This document shows positions 46,068 through 54,130 of a stretch of DNA of 64,000 nt, one piece after another; position 1 is the stretch's first letter, and each line of letters opens with the position of its first letter. The stretch comes from Saprospiraceae bacterium (lineage in GTDB: Bacteria; Bacteroidota; Bacteroidia; Chitinophagales; Saprospiraceae). Under the pieces are notes generated by a model. The model had not been told where the DNA came from, did no database searches, and was given only the letters and a program-made list of their open reading frames with translations. The stretch is taken from the NCBI GenBank assembly GCA_020627705.1, contig JAHDGJ010000001.1, positions 215,861 through 279,860 on the forward strand, given 5' to 3'. The translations under genes and the position numbers were made by a program.

Positions 46068-46105
46068 ATAGCTTTAAAAAATTCTTATATATTTTTTAAA
46101 GCTAT
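46068..46105. terminator. Perfect 15-bp stem-loop between corA and nrdB
   Basis: ATAGCTTTAAAAAAT (46068-46082) and its exact reverse complement (46091-46105) surround an 8-base loop. On the minus strand it is followed by TTTTTG, so it could terminate corA transcription, although it lies 263 bases past the stop. Confidence 0.55.
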
Positions 46106-46235
46106 GTGTAAGTCTTTGGCTTTTAACCTCGAAAAGGAATTTTAATCCATCCCTTTTCATCTCATCAAAAAAGAAAAATTCGTTCGATTTGATACCTCAA
46201 AATAACAGATAATTATTGATTTGAATATATAAAAG

Positions 46236-46319
46236 TTATTAACAATGTGTTGATAACTATGCTAACATATTATAAATCAAGCTAATATGATTTCAGACTT
46301 TTTAAGGCGATGTGGATAA
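46236..46319. promoter_or_regulatory. Cluster of DnaA-box-like 9-mers upstream of nrdB
   Basis: TTATTAACA (46236-46244) and TGTTGATAA (46248-46256) form an inverted pair with a 3-base gap; TGTGGATAA (46311-46319) is the exact complement of the E. coli consensus DnaA box TTATCCACA. DnaA is known to control nrdAB in E. coli; whether this holds here is inference. Confidence 0.4.
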
Positions 46320-46368
46320 CTTATTGTATTAAGAAATATTCTAATACGTTAAAGCCCTAAAATGAGCG

Positions 46369-47319
46369 CTATACCTTCCGCTTTCGAACGAAAAACCAAA
46401 TCAACAACATTCCAAGAACAAGAGAAATGAGGATAATGGTTGGAAAGGCAAATTTAGAATCGTTAAATGGGAGATGCTTGAGATTCATTCCATAGAAACT
46501 CGCAACCAAGGTTGGAACCATTAGTATTATCGTAATAATGGTTAATCGCTGGATAAAAACATTCAAATTGTTTGAAACAATAGATGCATAGGCTTCCATC
46601 GTACCACTCAATATATTCGTGTATACGTTGGACATTTCTAACGCCTGAGAATTGTCGATGATCAAGTCTTCAAATAGATCCGAATGAAACTCTAAGTCTC
46701 GCACTCTGAGAATATCCGACCTTTTCATTTTCATCTTCAACAATTCATTGGTACTTAAAGCTGTTACGAAATACACTAGACTTTTTTCTATTCGAAGCAA
46801 TTGCTGCAATTCTGCATTTCGACTTGAGTTATACAATTCTTGCTCTATTAAGTTTCGTCTTAGATTGAGTTTATTTAGAGACTGTAAAAATCCTTTTACA
46901 TTTTCTTCCAAAATTTGCAGCACAAACAGCTTGCGATCCTGAGGATTAAAATTTTTAACTCTCCCCTCCAAAAACTTGTTTACCACGGGATTTTCCCTCG
47001 GAGAAATAGTTACAATATGATTTGTTGTTAATACAATACCAATAGGGATAGTTATATAAATAGCTTCAGATTCATTTTCAGAATCATTTAAATATGGTGT
47101 ATTAATGAGTATCAATAAATCATTATCTTCCCGCTCATACCTCGAACGCTCATTGATATCTAAGGAATCCGTCAAAAAGTCCAAAGGTATTTCGAGACGA
47201 TTTGCTAATTCTTCTATTTCGTTGAGCGGAGTATCTGGTTCAACATTGATCCAAACACACTGCTCCAAGTTTTCCTTGCTACTTAGCTGAGGGCCTATTT
47301 TTTCATAGTACTTGATCAT
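46369..47319 (-). CDS. corA: CorA-family magnesium/cobalt transporter
   Basis: A 316-residue CorA-type channel with a cytosolic alpha/beta domain and two C-terminal membrane helices separated by the signature YGMNL (GMN motif). The last residues FFVRKRKV are the cytosolic basic tail. It imports Mg2+ at the inner membrane; other divalent ions are possible. Same strand as nrdB but separated by 417 bp. Confidence 0.93.
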   Translation of the reverse strand: MIKYYEKIGPQLSSKENLEQCVWINVEPDTPLNEIEELANRLEIPLDFLTDSLDINERSRYEREDNDLLILINTPYLNDSENESEAIYITIPIGIVLTTNHIVTISPRENPVVNKFLEGRVKNFNPQDRKLFVLQILEENVKGFLQSLNKLNLRRNLIEQELYNSSRNAELQQLLRIEKSLVYFVTALSTNELLKMKMKRSDILRVRDLEFHSDLFEDLIIDNSQALEMSNVYTNILSGTMEAYASIVSNNLNVFIQRLTIITIILMVPTLVASFYGMNLKHLPFNDSKFAFPTIILISLVLGMLLIWFFVRKRKV

Positions 47320-47394
47320 AGTTTGAATCCATGATGATTAATAATAATATATCCGTTAGATAAGAAACAAATACTAAGCCATAAGTGGCTTTTA

Positions 47395-48018
47395 TTAGAT
47401 TCTTAAAAAGGACACAAAATAAGTCCATATTTCCTTAGGAAGGGACCTTTCCATACGTAACATATAGATATCTTGAAATACTTGGGCTTGTTGTTCAAAG
47501 TTCAATTCACTCAAGGGAGCATTTGTTCGTACCATTTCTTTTATACGGCCTACCCCGCCATAACTGTAATCCGGGGTAAAATGTTGGGCTTTGAGGGCCC
47601 TATATATATAACAACTGCCATACTTTTTACTTTGCCAGACATGTATCAATTCGTGTACAAACACAGCCAAACTCAGTTCTTTCACGCAATAGATGTTGCG
47701 ACAGAAAACAAAAGCGTGAAAATATCCATCTCTAAGTGGATGTATACGTTCTCTAATCCTGATATCTTTTCCAATCCCTTCATTTTGAAATAGGCCTTTA
47801 ACGATTTGAGTTTCCTCTTTGTTTATTCTTCGAAATCTACTAAAGGGCCAAATCCGGACAAAACCTTGTATAAGGTCAGGAAGCCAAAGCACATCTAAAA
47901 ACATGAACACCAAATCCATTGGCCAATCAAACCAATGCCTTATTTGGGGATTAGTCTTTGATTCAATAAATAACAAATGCTTTAGTAAACGCCGCCATCG
48001 GATACCAATTTCTTTCAC
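47395..48018 (-). CDS. Protein with HELIHVWQ zinc-protease-like motif, unknown function
   Basis: A 207-residue protein starting at a GTG (48016-48018). Residues about 121-128 read HELIHVWQ, an HExxH motif of the kind found in DUF4157-like and other putative metallopeptidases, followed by KKYGSCYIYRALKAQHF. No classical signal peptide is seen; a weakly hydrophobic segment is at about 30-50 (PMDLVFMFLDVLW). The function is unknown. It starts 13 bp after the stop of the LolC/E-like permease gene and is probably co-transcribed with it. Confidence 0.7.
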   Translation of the reverse strand: MKEIGIRWRRLLKHLLFIESKTNPQIRHWFDWPMDLVFMFLDVLWLPDLIQGFVRIWPFSRFRRINKEETQIVKGLFQNEGIGKDIRIRERIHPLRDGYFHAFVFCRNIYCVKELSLAVFVHELIHVWQSKKYGSCYIYRALKAQHFTPDYSYGGVGRIKEMVRTNAPLSELNFEQQAQVFQDIYMLRMERSLPKEIWTYFVSFLRI

Positions 48019-48031
48019 AGCTTAGTACGTA

Positions 48032-49330
48032 TTAATCAAATCTCAAAGCTTTGACTGGTGAAATATAGGTAACCAAATAGGTTGGTAAGATTAGAAAAAT
48101 CAGCGTAATTATAATCGTAGACACATTAAGTAGTATCAAAGTCCAAAGATCTAGTTCTATCGGTGCTACAGATAGATAATAGTTTTGCTCGTCGAGCTTG
48201 ATAAAACCAAACCATTTTTGCAACAAACAAACCATTATCCCAGCAAAAGACCCTATCAATAAGCCATAAGAAACAATTCTTCCAGCCATTCGGAGAAATA
48301 TTTTTCGAATATCCCAATTACGCATCCCCAACGACTTTAAGATTCCAATCATTTTCGATCTCTCAAGAATCAAAATGAGCAGTGCGGTAATCATATTAAT
48401 TATACTTACTACCACCATCAAGAGCAGAATGACTCTTTCGTTGATGTTTTGAAGTTCTAGCCATTCGAAAATTCCACCAAATTTGTCTTTGATCGTTTCA
48501 GAATACAAATTGGATGGCAGTATATCAAAGTATATGAATTCTGAAATAGCCTCAACATCATCGAGGTTTTCGACAAATACCTCTATACCACCAACTTGAG
48601 TTTTTTCCCATTCTAACAATTGTTGGATCCGAGATTGATCAATTAAAATGAATCTTTTGTCATATTCATTTAGCCCCGTGTTATATAGGCCTTTAATTTG
48701 AAACTGCCGCTTCCTTTGTTTTCCGTCAATAAAGAAATCGACGTTAAACTTATCTCCAAGTTTTAAATTTAACCTATTGGAAATGACTGTAGAAATCCAA
48801 GCATCTTTGGATTTTCCGTCTTTCAAATCAATGGGTTCACCCTCCACCAAATACTGAGACATTCTTTCCCAATCAAAGTCTGTTCCTATCCCTTTGGCAA
48901 AAATAGCCTCCAACTCTTCCTTAGTACTTAGTATACCCGGAATAATGGTAAATGACTGAACATGTTTTATGCCTCCATTGGTTTGATCGCTTGTATACGT
49001 ATCACCAAATTCTATCCCCATAAAACCCGATGGTTTTTGGAAATCTACATTCTTCAATTCTTTGAGTTGTTGGTAATATTCTTGACCAATATCTATGGGT
49101 ACATTTTCTTGGCTTCTGTTATAATTGGTATCGTATAAATGAATGTGTCCCCAAAAACCAAATATCTTTTCTGAAATCTGGTTCTGAAATCCTCGAATCA
49201 TAGCAGTTGTAATAATCATAACAGCCAGGCTCAGGGCAATGGCTGCAATCGCAATTTTTACAATTATTCCGGTAAATCTCTTGTTAGAGGTTCCAGAAAT
49301 TCTACTTTCTATTTTCGACGTTAGATTCAA
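48032..49330 (-). CDS. LolC/LolE-like ABC transporter permease (FtsX-type domain)
   Basis: A 432-residue permease with one N-terminal membrane helix (about 24-47, IVKIAIAAIALSLAVMI), a periplasmic MacB-like domain (about 50-280) and three C-terminal helices typical of FtsX/LolE (VILLLMVVVSIINMITALLI, LRMAGRIVSYGLLIGSFAG, LILLNVSTIIITLIFLILP). The reading frame starts at a TTG (49328-49330) and MNLTSKIESRI aligns with the usual start of this family, so TTG is accepted. Its likely role is lipoprotein release; its ATPase partner is not in the window. Confidence 0.9.
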   Translation of the reverse strand: MNLTSKIESRISGTSNKRFTGIIVKIAIAAIALSLAVMIITTAMIRGFQNQISEKIFGFWGHIHLYDTNYNRSQENVPIDIGQEYYQQLKELKNVDFQKPSGFMGIEFGDTYTSDQTNGGIKHVQSFTIIPGILSTKEELEAIFAKGIGTDFDWERMSQYLVEGEPIDLKDGKSKDAWISTVISNRLNLKLGDKFNVDFFIDGKQRKRQFQIKGLYNTGLNEYDKRFILIDQSRIQQLLEWEKTQVGGIEVFVENLDDVEAISEFIYFDILPSNLYSETIKDKFGGIFEWLELQNINERVILLLMVVVSIINMITALLILILERSKMIGILKSLGMRNWDIRKIFLRMAGRIVSYGLLIGSFAGIMVCLLQKWFGFIKLDEQNYYLSVAPIELDLWTLILLNVSTIIITLIFLILPTYLVTYISPVKALRFD

Positions 49331-49378
49331 TTTCGTTAATCTGTTACTAATTTAAGCACATTGACGTGGCTATTGTGA

Positions 49379-49386
49379 TATTTTTG
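49379..49386 (+). promoter_or_regulatory. Putative -7 element (TATTTTTG) of tyrS
   Basis: Match to TAnnTTTG, 20 bases before the tyrS ATG, with the same 13-mer TATTTTTGCAACT as before trxA. TTGAC lies 13-18 bases upstream, closer than the usual spacing. Confidence 0.45.
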
Positions 49387-49406
49387 CAACTGCAAATAAA
49401 ACAGAG

Positions 49407-50684
49407 ATGGGAAAAAGCTTTTTGGAAGAACTAAAATGGCGGGGGATGCTTCATGATATTACACCTGGAGCAGAAGAACAATTGTTGAGTGGAAAAGCCA
49501 TAGGATATATAGGATTTGATCCTACGGCGCCTTCTATGACTATAGGAAATTATGTACAAATAATGCTGCTATCTTTTTGGCAAAGAGCTGGCAACCAACC
49601 AATTGTCCTGATGGGAGGAGCGACGGGAAGGATTGGCGATCCCTCTGGAAAAGACAAAGAACGTCAGCTAAAAAGCTTTGAAGAGTTGGACAGCAACTTA
49701 AAATTCCAAGCGGAGCAAGCCAAAAAATTTCTTGATTTTGAAGGAGAAAATAAAGCCCGCATTGTAAACAACATCGATTTCTATAAAGAAATGAATGTGC
49801 TCAATTTTCTTCGAGATGTAGGCAAAACCTTGACGGTTAGTTATATGATGAGCAAAGACTCTGTTAAAAACAGATTAGAAACAGGGCTCTCTTTTACAGA
49901 GTTTAGCTACCAACTATTACAAGCTTATGACTTCCAAATGCTTTACGAACAATATGGCTGTCTTTTTCAAATGGGAGGATCAGACCAATGGGGCAATATA
50001 ACCTCTGGCACAGAATTTATACGAAGAAATACAGAAGGCAAAGCATTTGCGATTACTACCCCCCTACTCACCAAAGCAGACGGGTCCAAATTTGGAAAAT
50101 CGGAATCAGGAAATATTTGGCTGGACCCAAAAATGACCTCTCCTTACAAATTTTATCAATTTTGGATTAATGCTGCAGATGCTGATTTGCCCAAATATTT
50201 TCGTTACTTCTCTTTTAAGGAGAAGGAAGAGATCGAAGCCTTGGAGACTCAATATGCTGATGACCCAAGAGCATTAAAGAAAATACTAGCCGAAGAAATA
50301 ACTGTCCGTGTTCATTCAAAGGCAGCCTATGAGTCGGTTCAAAAAGTGTCCGAAATCCTATTCAACAAAAAAGCAACAAGAGAGGACTTATTGAGTATGG
50401 ATATGGATTCTTTAGAAGCAGTCTCTAATGAAATTTCGACCTTTGGGGTTAACAAAGTGATATTCGATAAGGGTGCAAATGTCATCGATTTAATTTCTGA
50501 GCATACCAGGATAGTAGGTTCTAAAGGAGATGCAAGAAGAGCGATTCAAAACAATGCTTTGTCAATCAATAAAATTAAAGTGGACTCCAATGAATTTGAA
50601 GTTTCTTCAAATGAGCTCTTACATGAAAAATACGTTCTTGTCGAAAATGGTAAAAAGAATAAATTTCTTCTAGAGGTGGAATAG
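49407..50684 (+). CDS. tyrS: Tyrosyl-tRNA synthetase
   Basis: A 425-residue class I synthetase. Residues 34-48 read YIGFDPTAPSMTIGN; the HIGH signature is TIGN (Thr45, Asn48) instead of the usual His pair. The rest is normal: GGATGRIGDPSGKDKER, YQLLQAYDFQMLY, MGGSDQWGNITSG and the KMSKS-type loop KFGKSESGN, with a C-terminal S4-like RNA-binding domain. It charges tRNA-Tyr. A single-copy housekeeping gene is expected, but other copies may exist outside the window. The methyltransferase gene starts three bases downstream. Confidence 0.95.
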   Translation: MGKSFLEELKWRGMLHDITPGAEEQLLSGKAIGYIGFDPTAPSMTIGNYVQIMLLSFWQRAGNQPIVLMGGATGRIGDPSGKDKERQLKSFEELDSNLKFQAEQAKKFLDFEGENKARIVNNIDFYKEMNVLNFLRDVGKTLTVSYMMSKDSVKNRLETGLSFTEFSYQLLQAYDFQMLYEQYGCLFQMGGSDQWGNITSGTEFIRRNTEGKAFAITTPLLTKADGSKFGKSESGNIWLDPKMTSPYKFYQFWINAADADLPKYFRYFSFKEKEEIEALETQYADDPRALKKILAEEITVRVHSKAAYESVQKVSEILFNKKATREDLLSMDMDSLEAVSNEISTFGVNKVIFDKGANVIDLISEHTRIVGSKGDARRAIQNNALSINKIKVDSNEFEVSSNELLHEKYVLVENGKKNKFLLEVE

Positions 50685-50687
50685 TCC

Positions 50688-51509
50688 ATGAGTATTCGAA
50701 ATCTATATTACAAACTTCCTCCATCTGCTCGTTTTCTGTCGAGAAAACTGCTTTATATCCCTCAGGATATTTTGCATGCCTTTGGCCCAAATGCAAAGAA
50801 GTATCCTGCTCCAAGTTTAATTTATACAGGAGGAGGAAACTTTAGAGAAACAGGTTTTCGATTCGTCGAATATTTCAAAAAACATGGAGATTTAAAACCG
50901 AACGAAGATGTTCTTGACATTGGTTGTGGTATAGGGCGGATGGCTATCCCACTAACCGAATATTTAGATAAAGGTGCACGTTATGATGGTTTTGATGTAA
51001 TCCCCATGGGTATAAAATGGTGCAATGGTTTTATAGCCAAACAACATCAGAACTTCAAATTCCATCTCATAGATCTAAAGAACGATTTGTACCGAAACGA
51101 TGGTGAAGACGCAGCAAATTTTACCTTTCCTTTAAAAGCAGAAAGTAAAGATTTTATCTTCTTAATCAGTGTAATGACACATCTTCAAAAAGAAGAAATG
51201 GAGAATTATCTGAAAGAAATTTATCGATTACTGAGACCAGGAAAAACATGCTTTAGTACGTTTTTCGTACTAGATGAAAAACTTAAAGAAGTAAATCCAA
51301 ATTTTTCTTTCAAGTTTAAATATGAAGATTTTTCATTGATGGATCAAAAGGTGAAAAGCGCCAATATCGCATTTCAAAAAGCATTTCTTTTTAAGCTACT
51401 AGAAGAGGTAGGCTTTTCTAAAATTCAATATTTTCCAGGTTATTGGCGCAATCCAGAGAAAGATTCTGAAGCCTTAGATTTTCAAGATATTCTAATTTTT
51501 CAAAAGTAA
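50688..51509 (+). CDS. Class I SAM-dependent methyltransferase
   Basis: A 273-residue Rossmann-fold methyltransferase with motif I VLDIGCGIGRMAIPL (about 77-91), the acidic loop YDGFDVIPMGIKWC, and a typical post-core FIFLISVMTHLQKEEMENYL with RLLRPGK. The substrate is unknown. It starts three bases after tyrS, so is co-transcribed with it. Confidence 0.88.
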   Translation: MSIRNLYYKLPPSARFLSRKLLYIPQDILHAFGPNAKKYPAPSLIYTGGGNFRETGFRFVEYFKKHGDLKPNEDVLDIGCGIGRMAIPLTEYLDKGARYDGFDVIPMGIKWCNGFIAKQHQNFKFHLIDLKNDLYRNDGEDAANFTFPLKAESKDFIFLISVMTHLQKEEMENYLKEIYRLLRPGKTCFSTFFVLDEKLKEVNPNFSFKFKYEDFSLMDQKVKSANIAFQKAFLFKLLEEVGFSKIQYFPGYWRNPEKDSEALDFQDILIFQK

Positions 51510-51576
51510 TATTTGGCTTCGCTGATTACGCGAATTTACTTTTCTGTATTCATGATTGAATCAAAATTTTCAATTT

Positions 51577-52434
51577 ATGTTACAGAGAACACTTCTCAAT
51601 TTAAACACAGTTGTTGCAATGTTTCTAATTCCTTTGACAGGAGCATTTGCACAACAAGCTCCCTTACTACAGGACGTAAAACTCGAAGTAGTTTACCATG
51701 AGGTAAGAGAAAATACTTTCAAAACGGAAGATCTTTCTCAACTCAAAGACTATCAAAAAATCAATCTTTTAAGCAAGAAGAATTCTCTCCAAATCACCCA
51801 ACTTGAAAGCCATGATGGCAACGCTCAGGTACGCATTGAGTATTTGGATCGAGAAGACGGTGTTTGGCCAAAAGAACGCAAAGAATATGTTTTTGACCCA
51901 AATGTTGCTCCAGGAAATGTATCAAATGTCTCAGGTCCAATGAGTACTTCAATACTGAACAACAGTACGCAAAAAACTGAGGGAAACAAAATGATTACCA
52001 GTACCTTCCAACCTGACTTCATTCAAAAAAATCAATTTCCCGTTCTTACCAAAGATCATTTTACTCAACTCGAAAATGCTAAAGTCCCATTTAGCACTTT
52101 AAAAGGAGGAACGACCATTATTCACTTTACGCCCAACTATACTTTGGAGATCAACCCTACACTAAAAACAGTTGAGGAAATAATTCGCCTAAACACACAG
52201 GGCAACTCCAAGACAGTGGTAAAAAACACAAAGTACACCAAGGTCAATTGTCCTTATTACGTAAACCAAGAGGGAGATCCCATTCACAACGACTCAAATC
52301 CCTTATGGTTTCCAACAGAAATTACAATCACACAAGATGATGCCCTTACAGGTGGTGCTTGCATACAGAAACGAATGCGCATTACAAGAGAAGTTAAATC
52401 AATCGAAGGTGTAGCGGACAACCCCAATTCTTAA
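51577..52434 (+). CDS. Exported protein of unknown function, first gene of the lipase cluster
   Basis: A 285-residue protein with a signal peptide (MLQRTLLNLNTVVAMFLIPL, cleavage near GAFAQ). The body is hydrophilic and beta-rich, with two Cys near the end (VNCPYYVNQEGDPIH and GGACIQ) that may form a disulfide. The frame continues upstream to a TTG at 51556, but ATG 51577 gives the better signal peptide. It precedes the lipase gene by 22 bp. No family is recognised. Confidence 0.75.
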   Translation: MLQRTLLNLNTVVAMFLIPLTGAFAQQAPLLQDVKLEVVYHEVRENTFKTEDLSQLKDYQKINLLSKKNSLQITQLESHDGNAQVRIEYLDREDGVWPKERKEYVFDPNVAPGNVSNVSGPMSTSILNNSTQKTEGNKMITSTFQPDFIQKNQFPVLTKDHFTQLENAKVPFSTLKGGTTIIHFTPNYTLEINPTLKTVEEIIRLNTQGNSKTVVKNTKYTKVNCPYYVNQEGDPIHNDSNPLWFPTEITITQDDALTGGACIQKRMRITREVKSIEGVADNPNS

Positions 52435-52456
52435 TTATTAAATAAAATCAAATACA

Positions 52457-54127
52457 ATGAAACAATATATAATATGCTTGACCCTAGGTTTTTTTCTACA
52501 ATTAGGGCCTCAAAGTTACAGTCAAAGTGATGCAACATCCGTCGTAAATTGTAATTTATCTGAGGATACTACATCACAAGAAACAGCACCAATTAGACCT
52601 AGTATAAAATCAGATCCTATTCCATATCCCACTGATCCTAATTATCCGATAAACCATCCTCAAAACCCTAACAATACGAATAGCGACAATGGTGACGGAG
52701 CTGGATCTGGTTCAACACAAGAAGAAGGACCAGAGCGATTGATCACCTTTGTCCACGGCTTGCAAGGCTCTGATGACTCCTGGGCTACCGCTGCCACTGC
52801 TCTAGAGTCAAAATATAAATTTGTACAAGAACGACCAGAATATGATCAACCAAGTTGGCAAATAGCCGAAGACGAGTTATTCGAAGATTGTAAAGAAGGT
52901 ACATTTTATGATGTGACAAGTAACAATCTTAATCCAACAAAAAGCTTTGCTATTGGCCACAGTTTAGGCGGCCTGATGTCACGAAGAATGCAACAAAAAA
53001 TGGCCGAAGAAAATGTTCCAGACAACGAAAATTCATTTCATGGTGTGATAACAATAGGAAGCCCATTGGCTGGTTCTGAGTTAGGAAACAAAGTCCATGA
53101 AATAGAAGATTGGCTTTACGATGGTATCAAAGCCTTAGTCAATGCTTATGGAAATGAAATTTTAGAAAACAGTACGAATAATTTAGTTGAAGCGTTGATT
53201 CAATCGATTGCTGATGTGAGTTTTGACCACCCCTTTGAAACTCTTGAAGCACTTTTATTACAACAATCAGAGATCAGTCTATATGATGATATTTATAGTG
53301 ATGGATTTGAAACGATCATTGCTATGTTTGATCCTGGTATTTTGTACGAAATCAGACCGCAATCTGCCCAAATTCAAAATCTTCAAAATTTCTCCAATGA
53401 CTTACCCTCTGTTTGTATGTATGGAATAGAAGATGATCCTGTTTTAATTCGATATTTATCCAGTCGAATCTATTCTGCCAATGCACCAGCATTTGCTGAT
53501 AACAACGATCAAGAATTAGTAGACCAATATCAAGACTTATGGGAAAAACTTCAAATGAAAGAAGAATTTTACTTTAATCAATACCTGAATTATCCTGATT
53601 GCAATTGGTTTCCAAATCCTTTTAGTTGTACCTCTCAATCGATCATGGAGCTTTTTGCCCACTGGGATAAAAATGATCTCTTTGTTGCAAGCCAAAATTT
53701 TAGAGAGGCAAGAAGATGGGTTGGCAATATCAACAACAGTTGGAAATCGTTTATTGGATCTATAGAATTACAAACTACATTGGAGGGTTATTATTGCCAA
53801 TGTGAAGAATTTGAAAATGGCGCTTATAATGGCATGAGTCAATATATTGTAAATGGACAACAAGAATGTGCCCTTTACGACAGCTTGCCAAATCAAGATT
53901 GTCAGTTTTATCAAACTCCGATTTACTCGTATCAAATGGTTGAAGTTTCCCCTTCAGACGGTGTGGTCCCAGTGTATTCTCAAACAGCGTATCCAAACGC
54001 TGGAGATTTTGTTGACATGATCGGGTCCAATCATCAGCAAGAACGCAATGATACCAATTTAAAAAAGGCAATGGATGATTTATTTTCGGGTGCCAAGGGT
54101 ATATACTTTAAAACCAACCCGATTTAA
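52457..54127 (+). CDS. Exported alpha/beta hydrolase, lipase-like
   Basis: A 556-residue exported hydrolase with a signal peptide (about 1-22, LTLGFFLQLGPQSYSQ) and a low-complexity Pro/Asn linker (about 45-95). The alpha/beta hydrolase signatures are TFVHGLQGSDDSW (oxyanion region), GHSLGGLMSRR (nucleophile elbow, Ser about 172) and a late His in IGSNHQQERN; the acidic triad member is not certain. About 200 residues between the elbow and the His form an insert with Cys residues (CNWFPNPFSC, CQCEEF). It is probably a secreted lipase or esterase; it stands three bases before the lipoprotein gene. Confidence 0.85.
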   Translation: MKQYIICLTLGFFLQLGPQSYSQSDATSVVNCNLSEDTTSQETAPIRPSIKSDPIPYPTDPNYPINHPQNPNNTNSDNGDGAGSGSTQEEGPERLITFVHGLQGSDDSWATAATALESKYKFVQERPEYDQPSWQIAEDELFEDCKEGTFYDVTSNNLNPTKSFAIGHSLGGLMSRRMQQKMAEENVPDNENSFHGVITIGSPLAGSELGNKVHEIEDWLYDGIKALVNAYGNEILENSTNNLVEALIQSIADVSFDHPFETLEALLLQQSEISLYDDIYSDGFETIIAMFDPGILYEIRPQSAQIQNLQNFSNDLPSVCMYGIEDDPVLIRYLSSRIYSANAPAFADNNDQELVDQYQDLWEKLQMKEEFYFNQYLNYPDCNWFPNPFSCTSQSIMELFAHWDKNDLFVASQNFREARRWVGNINNSWKSFIGSIELQTTLEGYYCQCEEFENGAYNGMSQYIVNGQQECALYDSLPNQDCQFYQTPIYSYQMVEVSPSDGVVPVYSQTAYPNAGDFVDMIGSNHQQERNDTNLKKAMDDLFSGAKGIYFKTNPI

Positions 54128-54130
54128 GAA

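Larger units (their letters stand above)
45952..46368. promoter_or_regulatory. 417-bp AT-rich nrdB upstream region
   Basis: No reading frame or RNA gene is visible. The region holds a perfect 15-bp stem-loop at 46068-46105 and three DnaA-box-like 9-mers at 46236-46319. It lies between nrdB (minus) and the end of the corA gene (minus), so it could hold the nrd promoter, the corA terminator and a replication-linked control site. Confidence 0.6.

Noticed and set aside
46236-46319. Chromosomal replication origin
   Set aside because: Three DnaA-like 9-mers in AT-rich DNA are suggestive, but there is no dnaA, no change in gene polarity and no visible skew evidence, so I only report a possible DnaA-responsive site.
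51513-51701. 62-codon frame overlapping the start of the exported unknown gene
   Set aside because: Low-complexity Ser/Thr-rich shadow; the 51577 frame has a signal peptide and fits the cluster.
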